Part shown: piece after piece, positions 20,701 through 30,900 of the stretch
How positions within the stretch are numbered: the first letter of the stretch is position 1
Layout of the letters: every line of letters begins with the position of its first letter
Assembly (NCBI GenBank): GCA_977006965.1
Contig: OZ345374.1
Span: 1,054,001 to 1,118,000 of the forward strand
Reading direction: 5' to 3'
DNA from: Phymatolithon calcareum
Lineage: Eukaryota > Rhodophyta > Florideophyceae > Hapalidiales
Length of the DNA: 64,000 nt
The notes under the pieces: generated by a model
What the model was told of the DNA's origin: nothing
Databases searched by the model: none
What the model saw: only the letters and a program-made list of their open reading frames with translations
Translations under genes and position numbers: made by a program

Positions 20701-21844
20701 CAAAGTCCGGTATGTGCATAACATCCCTGAGTTTGCATTTCGACGGCTTCCCATTCACATTGATAGTAATAATGGCATTACCCTTTCCAGCGATTGTGGC
20801 CTTAGCTTTCGTTCCCATTTCAACAGTAGACGACAGTTCCGTGTGCGTGCAGAAGAGTGAGCGGTCAAACGTCATGTGGGAAGTGCTTCCAGAGTCAATG
20901 ATCCAGGACTTGGACTTCTCGGAAATGTGGGAATCGCGCACCTTGGCCATCAAGCATACAAAGTCGGAATCAGACATGACACGAACAGGTTCCGACTCAT
21001 CAGTCAGAAATGCAGATGGTTTTGTTTGCTTTTCATTCCGACGTTTGTATCCTTCCGGAGCAAGGCGAGGGAATTTGGTCCAACACTTAAAGCACTTATG
21101 ACCGGATCGATGACAATGGTCGCAGTGATCACGAATGCGTTCTCCATCGCGTCTGGATGTGAACAGTGCGGCAGTCTCAGCTTTCACGGTTGATGCTTCG
21201 ACTCTCATCGACATACGCTGCTCCTCTTGCAAAAGTCTGCTCTTCACAAACTCGAGCGAGAATGACTCATCCTCGTTGCCAAGAGCATCGAGTGCACTGA
21301 TTAAGCTATCGTACCGTTCCGGAAGTCCGTTAAGCACAGCCATCGCCATTTCTTTGTCGTCGATATCAACACCCATTGACTTGAGGGTGGATGCGAGCTG
21401 GCGAATACGGTTCGTATAAGAAAGTATTTTCTCGTCCTCGAGCATTGTGGCGGTATAGAACTTGCGACGAGCGGCCAGTTTGTTCAGTAGTGTATGTCTT
21501 TCAAAGATATTCAGAATCGACTGCCACATTTCCTTGGCCGTATTCACATCTTGCCCATGCTCGAGATGTTCATCCGAGAGAGAAAGTCCGATAATGGCCT
21601 TTGCCTTGTTGTCACTTCGACGCCAGAGAGTGAAATCGTCCGAGTCCCGTGCTGGTGGATCGTCCTCAATGTGTTCATCAAGTTCGCGGAATGATAGTAC
21701 TAGCTGAATTTTCTGTTTCCAAGCATGGAAATTGGTCTCATTAAGTTTCTCGACCTTCAGCGTTCCTTGCGAGTTGTCCATTTTACGGAGTGTGGGTCTT
21801 CTATTCTTGTCGAAAGTCCGTTCGGGGAGTCCACTGCGAGTCAA
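17705..21844 (-). CDS. Copia gag-pol polyprotein (element A)
   Basis: An uninterrupted 1379-residue frame with Copia order: gag, CCHC knuckle (CDHCHRSGHKCFKC), aspartic protease (WIIDSGSTSHMTFD), integrase, RT (YVDDLLIAGND) and RNase H (YTDADWAG, STCEAEY, YTDSQSA). The likely start is the Met at 21781 (MDNSQGTLK), which aligns with the starts in B, D and E; an upstream in-frame Met at 21844 is also possible. The integrase has its HHCC finger (LWHERLAHVHPSG, CKGCLAGKGH) and the RTDNGGEY Asp, but the first catalytic Asp of the HSDVLGP motif is Asn (residue 513, GAC to AAC). B, D and E keep Asp there. The frame is therefore intact, yet the integrase is predicted to be inactive. Confidence 0.93.
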   Translation of the reverse strand: MTRSGLPERTFDKNRRPTLRKMDNSQGTLKVEKLNETNFHAWKQKIQLVLSFRELDEHIEDDPPARDSDDFTLWRRSDNKAKAIIGLSLSDEHLEHGQDVNTAKEMWQSILNIFERHTLLNKLAARRKFYTATMLEDEKILSYTNRIRQLASTLKSMGVDIDDKEMAMAVLNGLPERYDSLISALDALGNEDESFSLEFVKSRLLQEEQRMSMRVEASTVKAETAALFTSRRDGERIRDHCDHCHRSGHKCFKCWTKFPRLAPEGYKRRNEKQTKPSAFLTDESEPVRVMSDSDFVCLMAKVRDSHISEKSKSWIIDSGSTSHMTFDRSLFCTHTELSSTVEMGTKAKATIAGKGNAIITINVNGKPSKCKLRDVMHIPDFGYSLLSVSKMDEYGYGITFKNSRCYVKAHDDTVATGTLRKSLYSLDLADGNKVTEVSCLASLQLWHERLAHVHPSGISDMVRHGVVKGVNLAPNTISEHPCKGCLAGKGHRAPIPKSSSTRSEAVLNLVHSNVLGPIDIPSLGCSQYFITFIDDHSKWTTVFTMRKKSESFECFRKFHKYAEIHTGRKLKHLNVQDFSTAPKLKAIRTDNGGEYISNEFKAYLAQHGIHQQLAVAYTPQQNGVAERMNRTLLNLVRSMLHHRGIEKKFWAEALATAVYVRNRVTSRGLPSNTTPHHIWMGAAPDLGHLRVFGIKCWYVIPKKKVKKLDSRTREAIMLGYATSSKGYKLWDLSSKKVIVSRDVTFDESDCGLGEAETDVSTDIPDDGVVQACEDTVEAKDTSEENNKDLDVTNEEGPQADDAEQPTTPPVSEVTTPMIAKPILRRSARVSKPPTDFWKAPPHTAMLAFESVNLASESGLSSHQISQTFKEATSNHNVDFCSPALEKEHSSLLQNNTWKLVLRNSDINVLPCKYVFKVKDTGPKVRIVAKGFRQVHGVDYGETYAPVVKFTSIRILLATVAVHDLELHQMDVVTAFLHGDLDEDIYMEVPSGFRDPKRPNLVCKLLKALYGLKQAPRQWHAKIDKFLIDGLGFSSSPNDPCLYVRHKSNSIMIIALYVDDLLIAGNDTSAISWIKGELNKRFEMKDLDEASVCLGLKIRRDRTLRTLHLSQAVYAQSVLERFGMENSKPAPTPMESSNKNTAIEEVDITESLGDEVPYRPAIGSLMYLMVGTRPDISDSVGKLSSFCEKPLKRHWMGVKRVLRYIAGTRDYGILFGASGSMVPIGYTDADWAGCRETSRSTSGYVFLLAGGAITWRSKKQTIVATSTCEAEYIASCAAAKEAVWLSRLIADIQGLQKPTLMTLYTDSQSAIATGRNAAITQHNKHIDIQYHYVRDVVATGKISIKYCNTESMVSDVLTKPLDRIKTAKFAQEMGVCKQVA

Positions 21845-21944
21845 CCGAAGTTAACTATCAAGGCAATCTGTCCCGTATAAGAAATTCCTTCGAGTCAATG
21901 TGACCCGGACCTTGATCGGGGGATGGCTCAATGGCCGTATACCT

Positions 21945-22195
21945 CTTGTGGCGTTTTGGTACACCTGAACCTGCAGCCGGCAGCACGCACTGCAAGACGT
22001 TTTGTGGTATCCTGAAACGGGCCTAGTAAGAATCAAAGATTTTTAACAAGGATACGCAACAGGAAAACCCTTGTGGTGTTTTGGTACACCTGAACCTGCA
22101 GCCAGCAACGCGCACTGCAAGACGCTTCGTGAACCCCTGAAGCCGACCGAGCAAGAATCAACGATTCTGGACAAGGATGCGCAAGCAGGAAGATC
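21945..22195 (-). repeat. 126-bp tandem duplication in the Copia A leader
   Basis: The conserved leader block occurs twice, starting at 21945 and 22071 (period 126 bp), with about 85% identity by eye. The other elements have one copy only. Confidence 0.8.
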
Positions 22196-22276
22196 AGACA
22201 GAGACAGATCGGGGGCGAAGGAGAACCCCGGAGATGATGACGATGATGATGAAACGCGGTGGTTGAGGTGCGTTGA

Positions 22277-22290
22277 CTGGGCCCATAACC
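22277..22290 (-). other. Primer-binding site of Copia A (half-tRNA type)
   Basis: On the minus strand GGTTATGGGCCCAG directly follows the 5' LTR. It is complementary to CTGGGCCCATAACC, the anticodon arm of eukaryotic initiator tRNA-Met, rather than to a tRNA 3' end. Priming from an internal tRNA fragment is known for Drosophila copia. Confidence 0.85.
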
Positions 22291-22726
22291 TGTTGGAGAA
22301 GGTTCGGCTATTGATGAGGAGAATGAAAAAGTTTGGTTGAAGGAAAATGGTTGAGTATAAGCTGAGATAGGTGAGAATGAGTTCCTTGGTTTATTCACTT
22401 GGCGGACGTCAGGTCTGGCATATATAGGCCTGAGAACTCAATCAACTTGATCAAAAAACCCTAATTGGCGACGGAGACACTCAAACCCTAAACAAATTTG
22501 TCATAATATCATATGACACGTGTAACATGAAAAAATCAATATTATCTACTGAGTGAGGGGGTATGATTATCATACTTTTATCATACTCTGACACGTGTCA
22601 CTGCCAATCTTCTTGATTCAAAGTTCTGAGACACTTTGACTTTCGACTTGACACGTGTTCACGTGTACCGAGATCATACCTTGATATTGTTTGCGACTAG
22701 AGCTCCAAGCAATCACACTTCCAACA
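22291..22726 (-). repeat. 5' LTR of Copia A
   Basis: 436 bp, matching 17241-17683 except for a few substitutions, single-base indels and an 8-bp gap at about 22688. Confidence 0.92.
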
Positions 22727-22731
22727 GTGCA
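22727..22731. repeat. Right target site duplication of Copia A (GTGCA)
   Basis: Identical to 17236-17240. Confidence 0.9.
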
Positions 22732-23710
22732 GCGGTGAGATTGGCGAATTCAGTGATAGCAGTTCGAACCCATTGCATAGCGCAGACAAATTGTTGTAAA
22801 TGGGCCCCTGTTGTTGGATTTTCCATTCTTAGTAGTCCCTCAAACCGCTTCGGGTCAAATCGTATACCCTTGGAATTGATGATTCTGCCACACCAGCGAA
22901 CTGATCGACCAAAGAAGATGCATTTCATCGGGTGAAGTTTCAGCTTATGTTTCTTGCACTTGTTGAGGAATATCTCAATATACTTCAAGAGCTTCGTAAT
23001 ATTCGCTGCATGTAGCAGTATATCATCCAGCCATCCTAGGTAATTTTGGCAAAAATCGGGTTGAAGATGGCGGACAGTGACGACTGCAAGTGAGACACGG
23101 CATTTGTTGAGCCATGAAACTCTCGTGTGGGAGTGAATACTCCCGTCAGGAGTCACGAAAGACTGACATTCTTCGCTTCCGGTCGCTAACTGTGGCTGCC
23201 AGCAAGCGTGAGAAAGGTCAAAGTTGGAGTGGCAGGTGGAGCCTTGGAGCGAGTGAAGCTCATTTTCAAGGCTCGGCATTAGGTACTCAGCTTCAAGGTG
23301 TACTTGTTAACGCCTCGAAGGTTAGCGGTGAAACGTTATTGCACGGCCCCCGTTTTCGGTACGAGTAGAGGTGCGGATGCTCAAGAGGCGGTAGGGTTGG
23401 GATATGCCATGCCTTTCGGACACAAAGAGTCAGTAAAAGTACCCAAGAAGTCTCTCTGAGATTGAGAGTAGTTCCTTAGTTTCGCCTTAATTTGAACAGC
23501 ATCAGGTGTCAGTCGGATTTCCAAAGGGGAGAAATCAACTGGTGGTCCAGAAGAGAGCCGTGTTTTAAAAACATGGATGTGGTCGAGCACAATTGACGCG
23601 AGCTTGTTATGATGCTCGTCCTTAAGTCCGTTATCCTTCGCTTGCTGTACCATTTCCGTGACAGCATTCATGACTTCATGCGACTGGTCTATGTCGACTG
23701 GGTCCAACAA
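22727..23710 (-). pseudogene. Gypsy reverse transcriptase (N-terminal and catalytic part)
   Basis: Minus-strand frames at 23710-23381 and 23279-22713 encode FSPLEIRLTPDAVQIKAKLR (RT start), then QNYLGWLDDILLHA (the catalytic x-DD box in a degenerate form) and CIFFGRSVRWCGRIINSKGI (the thumb boundary). Frames are broken between the blocks. The RT continues at 17240 after the Copia A insertion. Confidence 0.75.
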
Positions 23711-24895
23711 TGCCGGATCGGGGAAAGGGTCGTCATCCTTGCGAGTCTCGAGGAAATTACTCGTGGACGAGAAGGGTCTAGATTAAAGCATTGCTTCAAT
23801 GCTGGTGTGGCATGCGTCTTGTCTGGAGCCGTTCCAAACTGGGTGATCGACGTCATTAAGAGACTTACGTATCCTGACGTCATGTCCGTAGATGGGTTAC
23901 CAACTTCCGCGCAGTCTGTTTCATCAAGATTGTCTCTGTTTTGCTCCAGTAACTTTGAAACGTTGATGTGTTGGTGCTGTAAGACTGGACGTCTAGAAAG
24001 TATAGGTTCTCCTGTCATTTTGTTATCTCCAATCAAGAAAGAGATGTTCTTCATAGCCATACTTCCAACACGTAATTGAAGAGCACTTCTTGCAACCTCA
24101 AATGTACGCAAAAACGTGAATTCGCATGTTTGGTCCTTCTTTTGGAGAGCAACCTTCAACACAACTGGCTTGATAGTTCGAATGCGACCAATGCCCATTA
24201 TGGCAGCTTTCTCTGTAACAGTACGAAAAATTAAAGTGTCGTCGCTTCTATCATGAAAGCGGGCAACTGTGTGCAACGAAACTTCACCGTCGGACAAGAT
24301 AGCCTGTATTGCGCCATCGCAGTTGTTTTTCTTAGTTCCGATACGGCTTACGCCGCCATAGGATTTCCGTTCACCCGTCTTAGAGCGAGTGCGACTAGAG
24401 TCGGGGTCGAGAACTAGCGCAGCAGCTGCAGCTGCCGCTTTGTCAGCTTTTTCTTGCGATGGTCAGCTTTGTACTGAGATTTCTGCTCTTTGGTAGCCCA
24501 ATCACAGTCATTGATGAAATGAAGTCTGTCATCTTCAGGTAGACGTTCCAGGAAAGCCGGATGTGGGCAAGGAGGAGGATTCTTTTTCCTCTTTTGTTTC
24601 CAGGAGGATGTCGTCGGGACATTTGTCTAGGCCACAGAGGAGCGATTGCGGGACGTTCTACTGCCACTTCCGCTGTTTCGAGAACGCCCACCGCCACCTC
24701 AGTCGCTGGAACCATTCGGAAGTTCTCCTTGATTTCGACGCTTACGAGGTCCATCATTGACCAACTGGAATGCTTCAGCAAGCTTGATCGCGTGGGCAAA
24801 GAAGCCTTGGAAATATTTCCGCAACGAGTAGTGACTGAGGTTGAGGTCATCATTCAGACGGGATTTTAGAGATGCGGGGCGAATTTGGGAGAGAA
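23689..24895 (-). pseudogene. Gypsy gag zinc knuckle and protease-like region
   Basis: The 202-codon minus frame (24297-23689) contains ISFLIGDNKMTGEPILSRRP, in the position and style of the flap and C-terminal part of a Gypsy protease. An FHDRSDD stretch stands where a D-S/T-G active site would be expected, so the site looks degraded. Upstream, about 24565-24450, a frame encodes CPHPAFLERL then HFINDC, a gag-like Cys/His knuckle. The sequence is interrupted by Copia B at 24900. Confidence 0.6.
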
Positions 24896-24900
24896 CATGC

Positions 24901-25337
24901 TGTTGGAAATGTTACTGCTTGGAGCTCTTGTCGCAGTACACATTATCCTATATCATAAGTCTCTAACCATTTCTCATGTATTATGATAAAATCAATCCAT
25001 GTTTTTTTCATCTTTAATGACAATGTTGCAGTTCAATCAATTTCTTGATTGCTCATGTGATTGTCAGTAATTCAATCATTTTGTTGATTGTCATTGGCAC
25101 TGTTGGTTGATCAATCATTTTGTTGATTGAATCAATCACAGTCGACAATTCAATCACAGTTAGTAGTGCAATGAGCATCAGAAGTCGTACCATTCCTCAA
25201 TACGAGGCCTATATAAGACCCGGATCTGAAGCCCCGACTCAATAAACCAAGGAACATCTCACAACCAACCCAATCATCTCAACCATCTCAACCATCTCAA
25301 CCATCTCAACCATCAACAACCAAACCTCCATCCAACA
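24901..25337 (+). repeat. 5' LTR of Copia B
   Basis: 437 bp, TGTTGGAA to TCCAACA. It carries repeated TTGATT/AATCAA words (25030-25160), a TATATAAG box at about 25210 and four 9-bp CATCTCAAC units near 25275-25310. Confidence 0.9.
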
Positions 25338-25351
25338 GGTTATGGGCCCAG
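25338..25351 (+). other. Primer-binding site of Copia B (half-tRNA type)
   Basis: GGTTATGGGCCCAG directly follows the LTR. It is complementary to the initiator tRNA-Met anticodon arm, as in A, D and E. Confidence 0.85.
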
Positions 25352-25833
25352 ATAACGCGTAACCAACCAGCGCTATCACCTTACCGAGGGGTCCTCCTTC
25401 CCTCTCGGTAATTCATTCTCAACTAATTTTCATCATCAAAAGGTTTAAAACCCTGTGGTATCTGCACCATCCATCGGCCACCCTAAAGCGACTCTGCACA
25501 GAGTATAATCTACGAAACAGTCTGACAACATCCGTGCTCTGCTACGTTGTGAAAGGGATATACGCTTGAGAAATCAAGTAGTCTTCCGAGTATCCACCTG
25601 GACGCATCTCGGCTCTGCAGAATTCTGTTGTGTGATTGGAAGGGAATCTGAAGGACTTGTTGGAGTACGGTTTACCGATTTGAAAGACAGTCTGCCACGC
25701 ACAGCTCGTGGTCAGTAGGCCCCGTATACTCATCTTCAAGGAAAAGTTCGCAATTATAGCCTCACGAAGTACTTGCTCGGTGGGGTGTGCCAACATCAAC
25801 ATTGGAATTTAGGACATTGGAATTGACGGATAC

Positions 25834-25892
25834 GTCTTGCAGTGCGTGTTGCCGACTGCAGGTTCAGGTGTACCAAAACACCACAAGAGGTA
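25834..25892 (+). other. Conserved leader block with two predicted hairpins (Copia B)
   Basis: The block contains TGCAGT and ACTGCA separated by 11 nt, then GGTGT and ACACC separated by 6 nt, so two small stem-loops can form. It recurs in the leaders of A (twice), D, E1 and E2, which have different LTRs. Confidence 0.7.
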
Positions 25893-26031
25893 AACGGTCT
25901 AGAGCCAGCCCTATCTTCAAGAGGTATACGGCCTAGAGCCATCCCCAGATCAAGCTCCGGGTCACACTGACTCGACGCGAATTTCCTATAAGGGATAGAT
26001 TGCCTTGATAGTTAACTTCTGTTAACTCGCC

Positions 26032-29000
26032 GTGGACTCCCCGAACGGATCTTCGACAAGATTTCAAGAACCCCCAGTCCAAAATATGGACAACTCGCAA
26101 GGAACGCTGAAGGTCGAAAAACTCACCGAGACCAATTTCCACGCTTGGAAACAGAAAATTCAGCTAGTACTTTCATTCCGCGAGCTCAATGAGTACATCG
26201 TGGTAAGCCCTCCGGCAAGGGACACAGACGAGTTCAAAGTCTGGCGTCGACATGACAATAAGGCTAAAGCGATTATTGGTCTATCCCTTTCCGATGCCCA
26301 TCTCGAACATGGCCGAGGTGTCGAAACGGCGAAAGAAATGTGGCAGGCGATTCTCAACATATTCGAACGCCATACGCTTCTTAATAAACTCGCCGCTCGT
26401 CGCAAGTTCTATACCGCCACAATGATCGAGGGCGAAAAGATACTGCCATACACCAACCGAATTCGTCAGCTCGCATCCACACTCAAATCAATGGGTGTTG
26501 ACATCGACGACAAGGAAATGGCAATGGCTGTCCTGAATGGTCTACCAGATCGTTATGACAGTCTCATCAGTGCCTTAGACGCACTTGGGAACGAGGACGA
26601 GACATTCTCTCTCGAGTTTGTGAAGAGTGGAGTTCTACAAGAGGAGCAACGTATGACTATGCGCCTCGAAGCGTCGACGGAGAAGTCTGAGTCCACGGCT
26701 CTTGTAAGCGCAAATCAAAATGGTTCATACGCCTATGACCATTGTGATCATTGCAGTCGAGCTGGACATCCTTCTCTCAGGTGTTCGGTCAAGTTTCCAC
26801 ACCTTGCACCACCGGGATACAAACATCCGGGTCGAAAAGGAAAGAAGGACAAACCGACTGCTTTAATTGCTGGTGAAACAGAATCGATTCGTGTCATGTC
26901 TGATTCTGACTACGTTTGCTTAATGGCAAAGGTTCGAAACTCAAACATTCCCGAAAAGTCCACGTCATGGATTATCGACTCTGGAAGCACATCCCACATG
27001 ACATTCGATCGTTTAATCTTTGTCTCATACACGGAAATGAGGTCGACAGTCGAAATGGGAACTAGAGCAACTGCAACCATTGCAGGAAAAGGCGATGCTA
27101 CCGTGACACTCAGCATCAACGGGAAACAGTCTCAGTGCATCCTCCAGAACGTTCTTCATATTCCGGACTTTGGTTATTCGCTCCTTTCCGTTTCTAAACT
27201 GGACGTGTATGGGTATGGGATCTTATTCAAAAGCAAACGGTGCTATATCAAAGCACATGATGCGATTATCGCCCAAGGTACTCTCCGCAAAGATCTATAC
27301 ATTCTAGATCGTCTGCAGAACAAACCCATGTCCAAGGAAACATCCCTCGTCAGCCTACAGCTATGGCACGAGCGTCTCGCGCATGTCAGTCCTACTGGAA
27401 TCTCCGGCATGGCAAGCCATGGGGTTGTGAAAGGATTGCATATCGATCCAGGGTCTTCAGCGGACAATGTATGCAAAGGTTGCATTGCTGGGAAAGCACA
27501 TCGTGCTCCTATCCCGAAGTCTAGTGGTTCTCGCTCGAACGCAATTCTCGATCTCTTGCTGGGAAAGCACATCGTGCTCCTATCCCGAAGTCTAGTGGTT
27601 CTCGCTCGAACGCAATTCTCGATCTCTTGCTGGGAAAGCACATCGTGCTCCTATCCCGACGTCTAGTGGTTCTCGCTCGAACGCAATTCTCGATCTCTTG
27701 CTGGGAAAGCACATCGTGCTCCTATCCCGAAGTCTAGTGCTTCTCGCTCGAACGCAATTCTCGATCTCGTGCATTCCGACGTTCTCGGTCCAATTGACAT
27801 CCCATCACTAGGAGGCTCTTGGTATTTCATCACGTTTATCGATGATCACTCCAAATGGACCACAGTTTTCACCATGCGAAAGAAGTCCGAGAGCTTCGAG
27901 TGCTTTCAGAAATTTCACAAATACGCTGAAACACACACCGGAAGAAAGCTGAAACACCTCAACGTACATCAGTTCTCACCTGCACCTAAGCTCAAAGCTA
28001 TTCGGACCGATAACGGAGGAGAATACCTGTCAAATGAGTTCAAGTCATATCTTTGAGAGCACGGTATTCAGCATCAACTCACCGTTGCTTACACTCCTCA
28101 ACAGAATGGGGTTGCTGAGCGCATGAACCGCACTTTTCTCAACTTAGTGCGCTCGATGCTTCATCACAAAGGCATCGAGAAGAAATTCTGGGCTGAAGCA
28201 CTGTCAACTGCTGTGTATGTCCGAAATCGAGTTACGTCGGGAGGACTTCCTTCGAACATGACCCCCCATCACATATGGATGGGAGCCGCACCAAACTTCG
28301 AACACTTACGAGTATTTGGCGCTAAGTGTTGGTACGTGATTCCGAAAAAGAAGGTCAAGAAACTCGACTCTCGTACTCGTGAAGCGATCATGATGGGATA
28401 CTCGTTTGCATCTAAGGGATACAAGTTATGGGATCCGAATGCATGCAAGGTGATCGTATCTTGGGATGTTATATTTGATGAATCGACATGCGAAACTGAG
28501 AATCCTAAAACGGATATACCAATCAGTTTTCCAAATGCAGGGTTTGACCAAAGCTTTCACGATGCATTTGAAAGTGAGGAAGCTACCGAAATTCCTCCAG
28601 CGATCATCAAGGTCGAGAAGAAACCCAACTATGCCAACATCCGTGACGTTGCCGTGAAAGCCGAGGACGTTGCAGTGGAGGGTACCGTGGACGAACGAAA
28701 GGAAAACGGTGATGGTCAGGATAGTGGCTGTAAAGAAGAATCTATCTCAGCCTCTAATGCTGACGCACCTCCTGAGTTAGTCGCGAAACCCATACTTCGT
28801 CGATCCACCCGTGTCTCAAAGCCACCAAGTGATTTCTGGAATACTGGCCCGCATACAGCCATGTTGGTTCTCGAATCCGCCAACTTTGCAACTGAAACTT
28901 CTTTGTCTTCTCAAGAAGTTCCGCAGACTTTCAGAAGCGCCACGTCGAAAGACAACATTGACTACTGGTCCCCTGCGATTGAGAAAGAACACTCATCTCT

Positions 29001-30468
29001 CATGCGCAACAAGACTTGGACATTAGTACCTCGCGAATACGGCATGAACGTTCTCCCATGCAAATACGTGTTCAAAGTCAAAGACACTGGCCCGAAAGCT
29101 CGCATTGTCGCGAAAGGGTTCCGACAGGTGCACGGAGTGGATTACGGCGAAACATATGCCCCGGTTGTGAAGTTCACATCAATACGGATTCTTCTCGCCA
29201 CGGTGGCAGTTCATGATCTCGAACTTGTCCAAATGGATGTCGTCACTGCATTCTTACATGGAGACTTGGATGAGGATATCTACATGGAGGTTCCGGCTGG
29301 ATTTCGCGATCCAAAGCGTCCTGACCTCGTGTGTAAGCTGTTCAAGGCACTCTACGGGATAAAACAAGCTCCCCGACAATGGCATGCTAAGATTGATGAT
29401 TTCTTAATCAAAGAACTCGGATTTACAAGCAGTCCGAATGACCCGTGTCTTTATGTTCGGCACACATCCAAGAGCATTATGATCATTGCATTGTACGTCG
29501 ATGACTTGCTCATTGCTGGCAACGACAATGTTGCAATTGCTTGGATGAAGGGGGAGCTTAACCGGCGATTCGAGATGAAGTATCTTGGAAACGCAAGTGT
29601 ATTCCTCGGATTGGAGATCCGTCGGGATCGCGATCTCCGAACATTACACCTATCGCAGAAGTCGTACGCGGAAACCGTTTTGAAGCGGTTTAACTTGGAA
29701 AATTCGAAACCGGTACCAACGCCGATGGAGCCTTACAAGAAAACCAGTACCGTGCATGAACTCGACATCACAGATTCCGTTTCATCTGAGGTTCCGTATC
29801 GACCTGCAATTGGAAGCGTCATGTATCTGATGGTTGGAAGTCGGCCGGATATCTCGGATGCTGTTGGAAAACTCTATTCCTTTTGCGAGAATCCACTGCA
29901 AATCCATTGGATGGCTGTTAAGCGTGTTTTACGGTACATTGCCGGAACTCGTGATCATGGGATTCTATTCGGCAAAGACAGAAGTTTGACTCCAGTGGGG
30001 TATAGCGACTCCGACTGGGCAGGCTGTTAAGAAACTCGTAAGTCGACAAGTGGATACGTCTTCATGCTTGCAGGGGGAGCAATTAGCTGGCGATCCAAGA
30101 AGCAAACCATTGTCGCGACATCGTCATGTGAGGCTGAAACCATTGCTGCATGTGCCGCCGCGAAAGAAGCAGTCTGGCTTTTGCGATTGATTTCGGACAT
30201 ACTTGGTTTCAACAAGCCATCTCGCATGCTCATCTTTTCGGACAACCAAGGCGCTATGTCATCCACTCAGAACGAGGCAATTACCCAACGAAACAAACAT
30301 ATTGATATTCAATATCACTATGTTCGCGAAGCTGTGGCAACCGAGAGAGTGGAATTCAAGTACTGTCCGACGGAGTTCATGGTCGCTGATGCACTTACGA
30401 AACCCCTAAGTCGAATCAAGCTATCCGAGTTCGTGAAAGAGATGGGGTTGCATCCTGCACGTTCGTAA
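26032..30468 (+). pseudogene. Copia gag-pol pseudogene (element B)
   Basis: Domains run in Copia order: gag from the Met at 26086, knuckle CDHCSRAGHPSLRC, protease WIIDSGSTSHMTFD, HHCC finger, integrase core (HSDVLGP, RTDNGGEY, QQNGVAERMNR), RT (YVDDLLIAGND) and RNase H. Breaks seen: a four-copy 71-bp array at 27490-27773, with an in-frame TAG at 27664; TGA at 28054-28056, where D has TCA; and TAA at 30028-30030 in the RNase H, where D has CAA. Because three extra 71-bp units add 213 bp, the original frame resumes after the array. Confidence 0.9.
27490..27773 (+). repeat. 71-bp tandem repeat, four copies, inside gag-pol of Copia B
   Basis: Units start with GGGAAAGCACATCG at 27490, 27561, 27632 and 27703. 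Element D has a single unit at the same place (43790). Copies differ by single bases only (for example CGAAG or CGACG), so the expansion is recent. Confidence 0.95.
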
Positions 30469-30489
30469 GCTTCTTCGATCGAGGGGGAT

Positions 30490-30900
30490 TGTTGGAAATG
30501 TGACTGCTTGGATCTCTTGTCGCAATACACATTATCTTTTTGTCATAATTCTCTAACCATTTCTCATATGTTATGATAGAATCAATCCATGTTTTTTTAT
30601 TTTTACTGACAATGTAGCAGTTCAATCAATTTCTTGATTCATCTTGTCATTGTCAGTAATTCAATCATTTTGTTGATTGAATCAATCACAGTCGACATTT
30701 CAATCTTTTTCGTTGATTGATTCAATCACAGTTCGTAGTGAAATGAGCATCAGAAGTCTTATCATACCTCAATCTGAGGCATATATAAGACCCGGATCTG
30801 ATGCACCGCCTCAATAAACCAAGGAACATCTCACAACCAACCCAATCATCTCAACCATCTCAACCATCTCAACCATCAACAACCAAACCTCCATCCAACA
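30490..30900 (+). repeat. 3' LTR of Copia B
   Basis: 411 bp, preceded by the purine tract GATCGAGGGGGAT. It differs from the 5' LTR by substitutions, a small internal deletion and fewer 9-bp units. Confidence 0.88.

Larger units (their letters stand above)
17241..22726 (-). mobile_element. Complete Copia element A, 5486 bp
   Basis: Two near-identical LTRs (17241-17683 and 22291-22726) start TGTTGGA and end TCCAACA in plus-strand reading. They enclose a primer-binding site, a leader, one open gag-pol frame and a polypurine tract, and are flanked by the duplication GTGCA. The LTRs differ by a handful of substitutions plus an 8-bp gap near the outer (plus-right) end of the 5' LTR, so the insertion is fairly recent. 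Confidence 0.93.
14699..24900 (-). mobile_element. Degenerate Ty3/Gypsy retrotransposon (element G), interrupted by Copia A
   Basis: On the minus strand the order is gag knuckle region (about 24890-24300), protease-like region, RT (23330 to 22727 and 17240 to 17120), RNase H, HHCC zinc finger, DD35E integrase with a chromodomain-like tail, polypurine tract and 3' LTR. This is the Gypsy order, with integrase after RNase H. Frameshifts and stops break the frame many times. The 5' LTR and upstream part are missing: at 24900 the sequence runs straight into Copia B. Confidence 0.78.
24901..30900 (+). mobile_element. Full-length but dead Copia element B
   Basis: 5' LTR 24901-25337, primer-binding site, leader, broken gag-pol frame, purine tract and 3' LTR 30490-30900. 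Left flank CATGC matches the right flank if two bases (CA) were lost at the 3' LTR edge, where the sequence reads CCAACATGC. Otherwise no target duplication is visible. Gag-pol is inactivated by a 71-bp tandem array and at least two stop codons. Confidence 0.88.

Noticed and set aside
22277-22290. CTGGGCCCATAACC considered as part of a tRNA gene
   Set aside because: No acceptor, D or T arms surround it; its position beside each 5' LTR makes it a primer-binding site.
25030-25160. AATCAA/TTGATT clusters considered as a CRISPR-like array
   Set aside because: Repeats are short, irregular and in both orientations, without unique spacers of constant length; they are LTR promoter sequence in a eukaryote.
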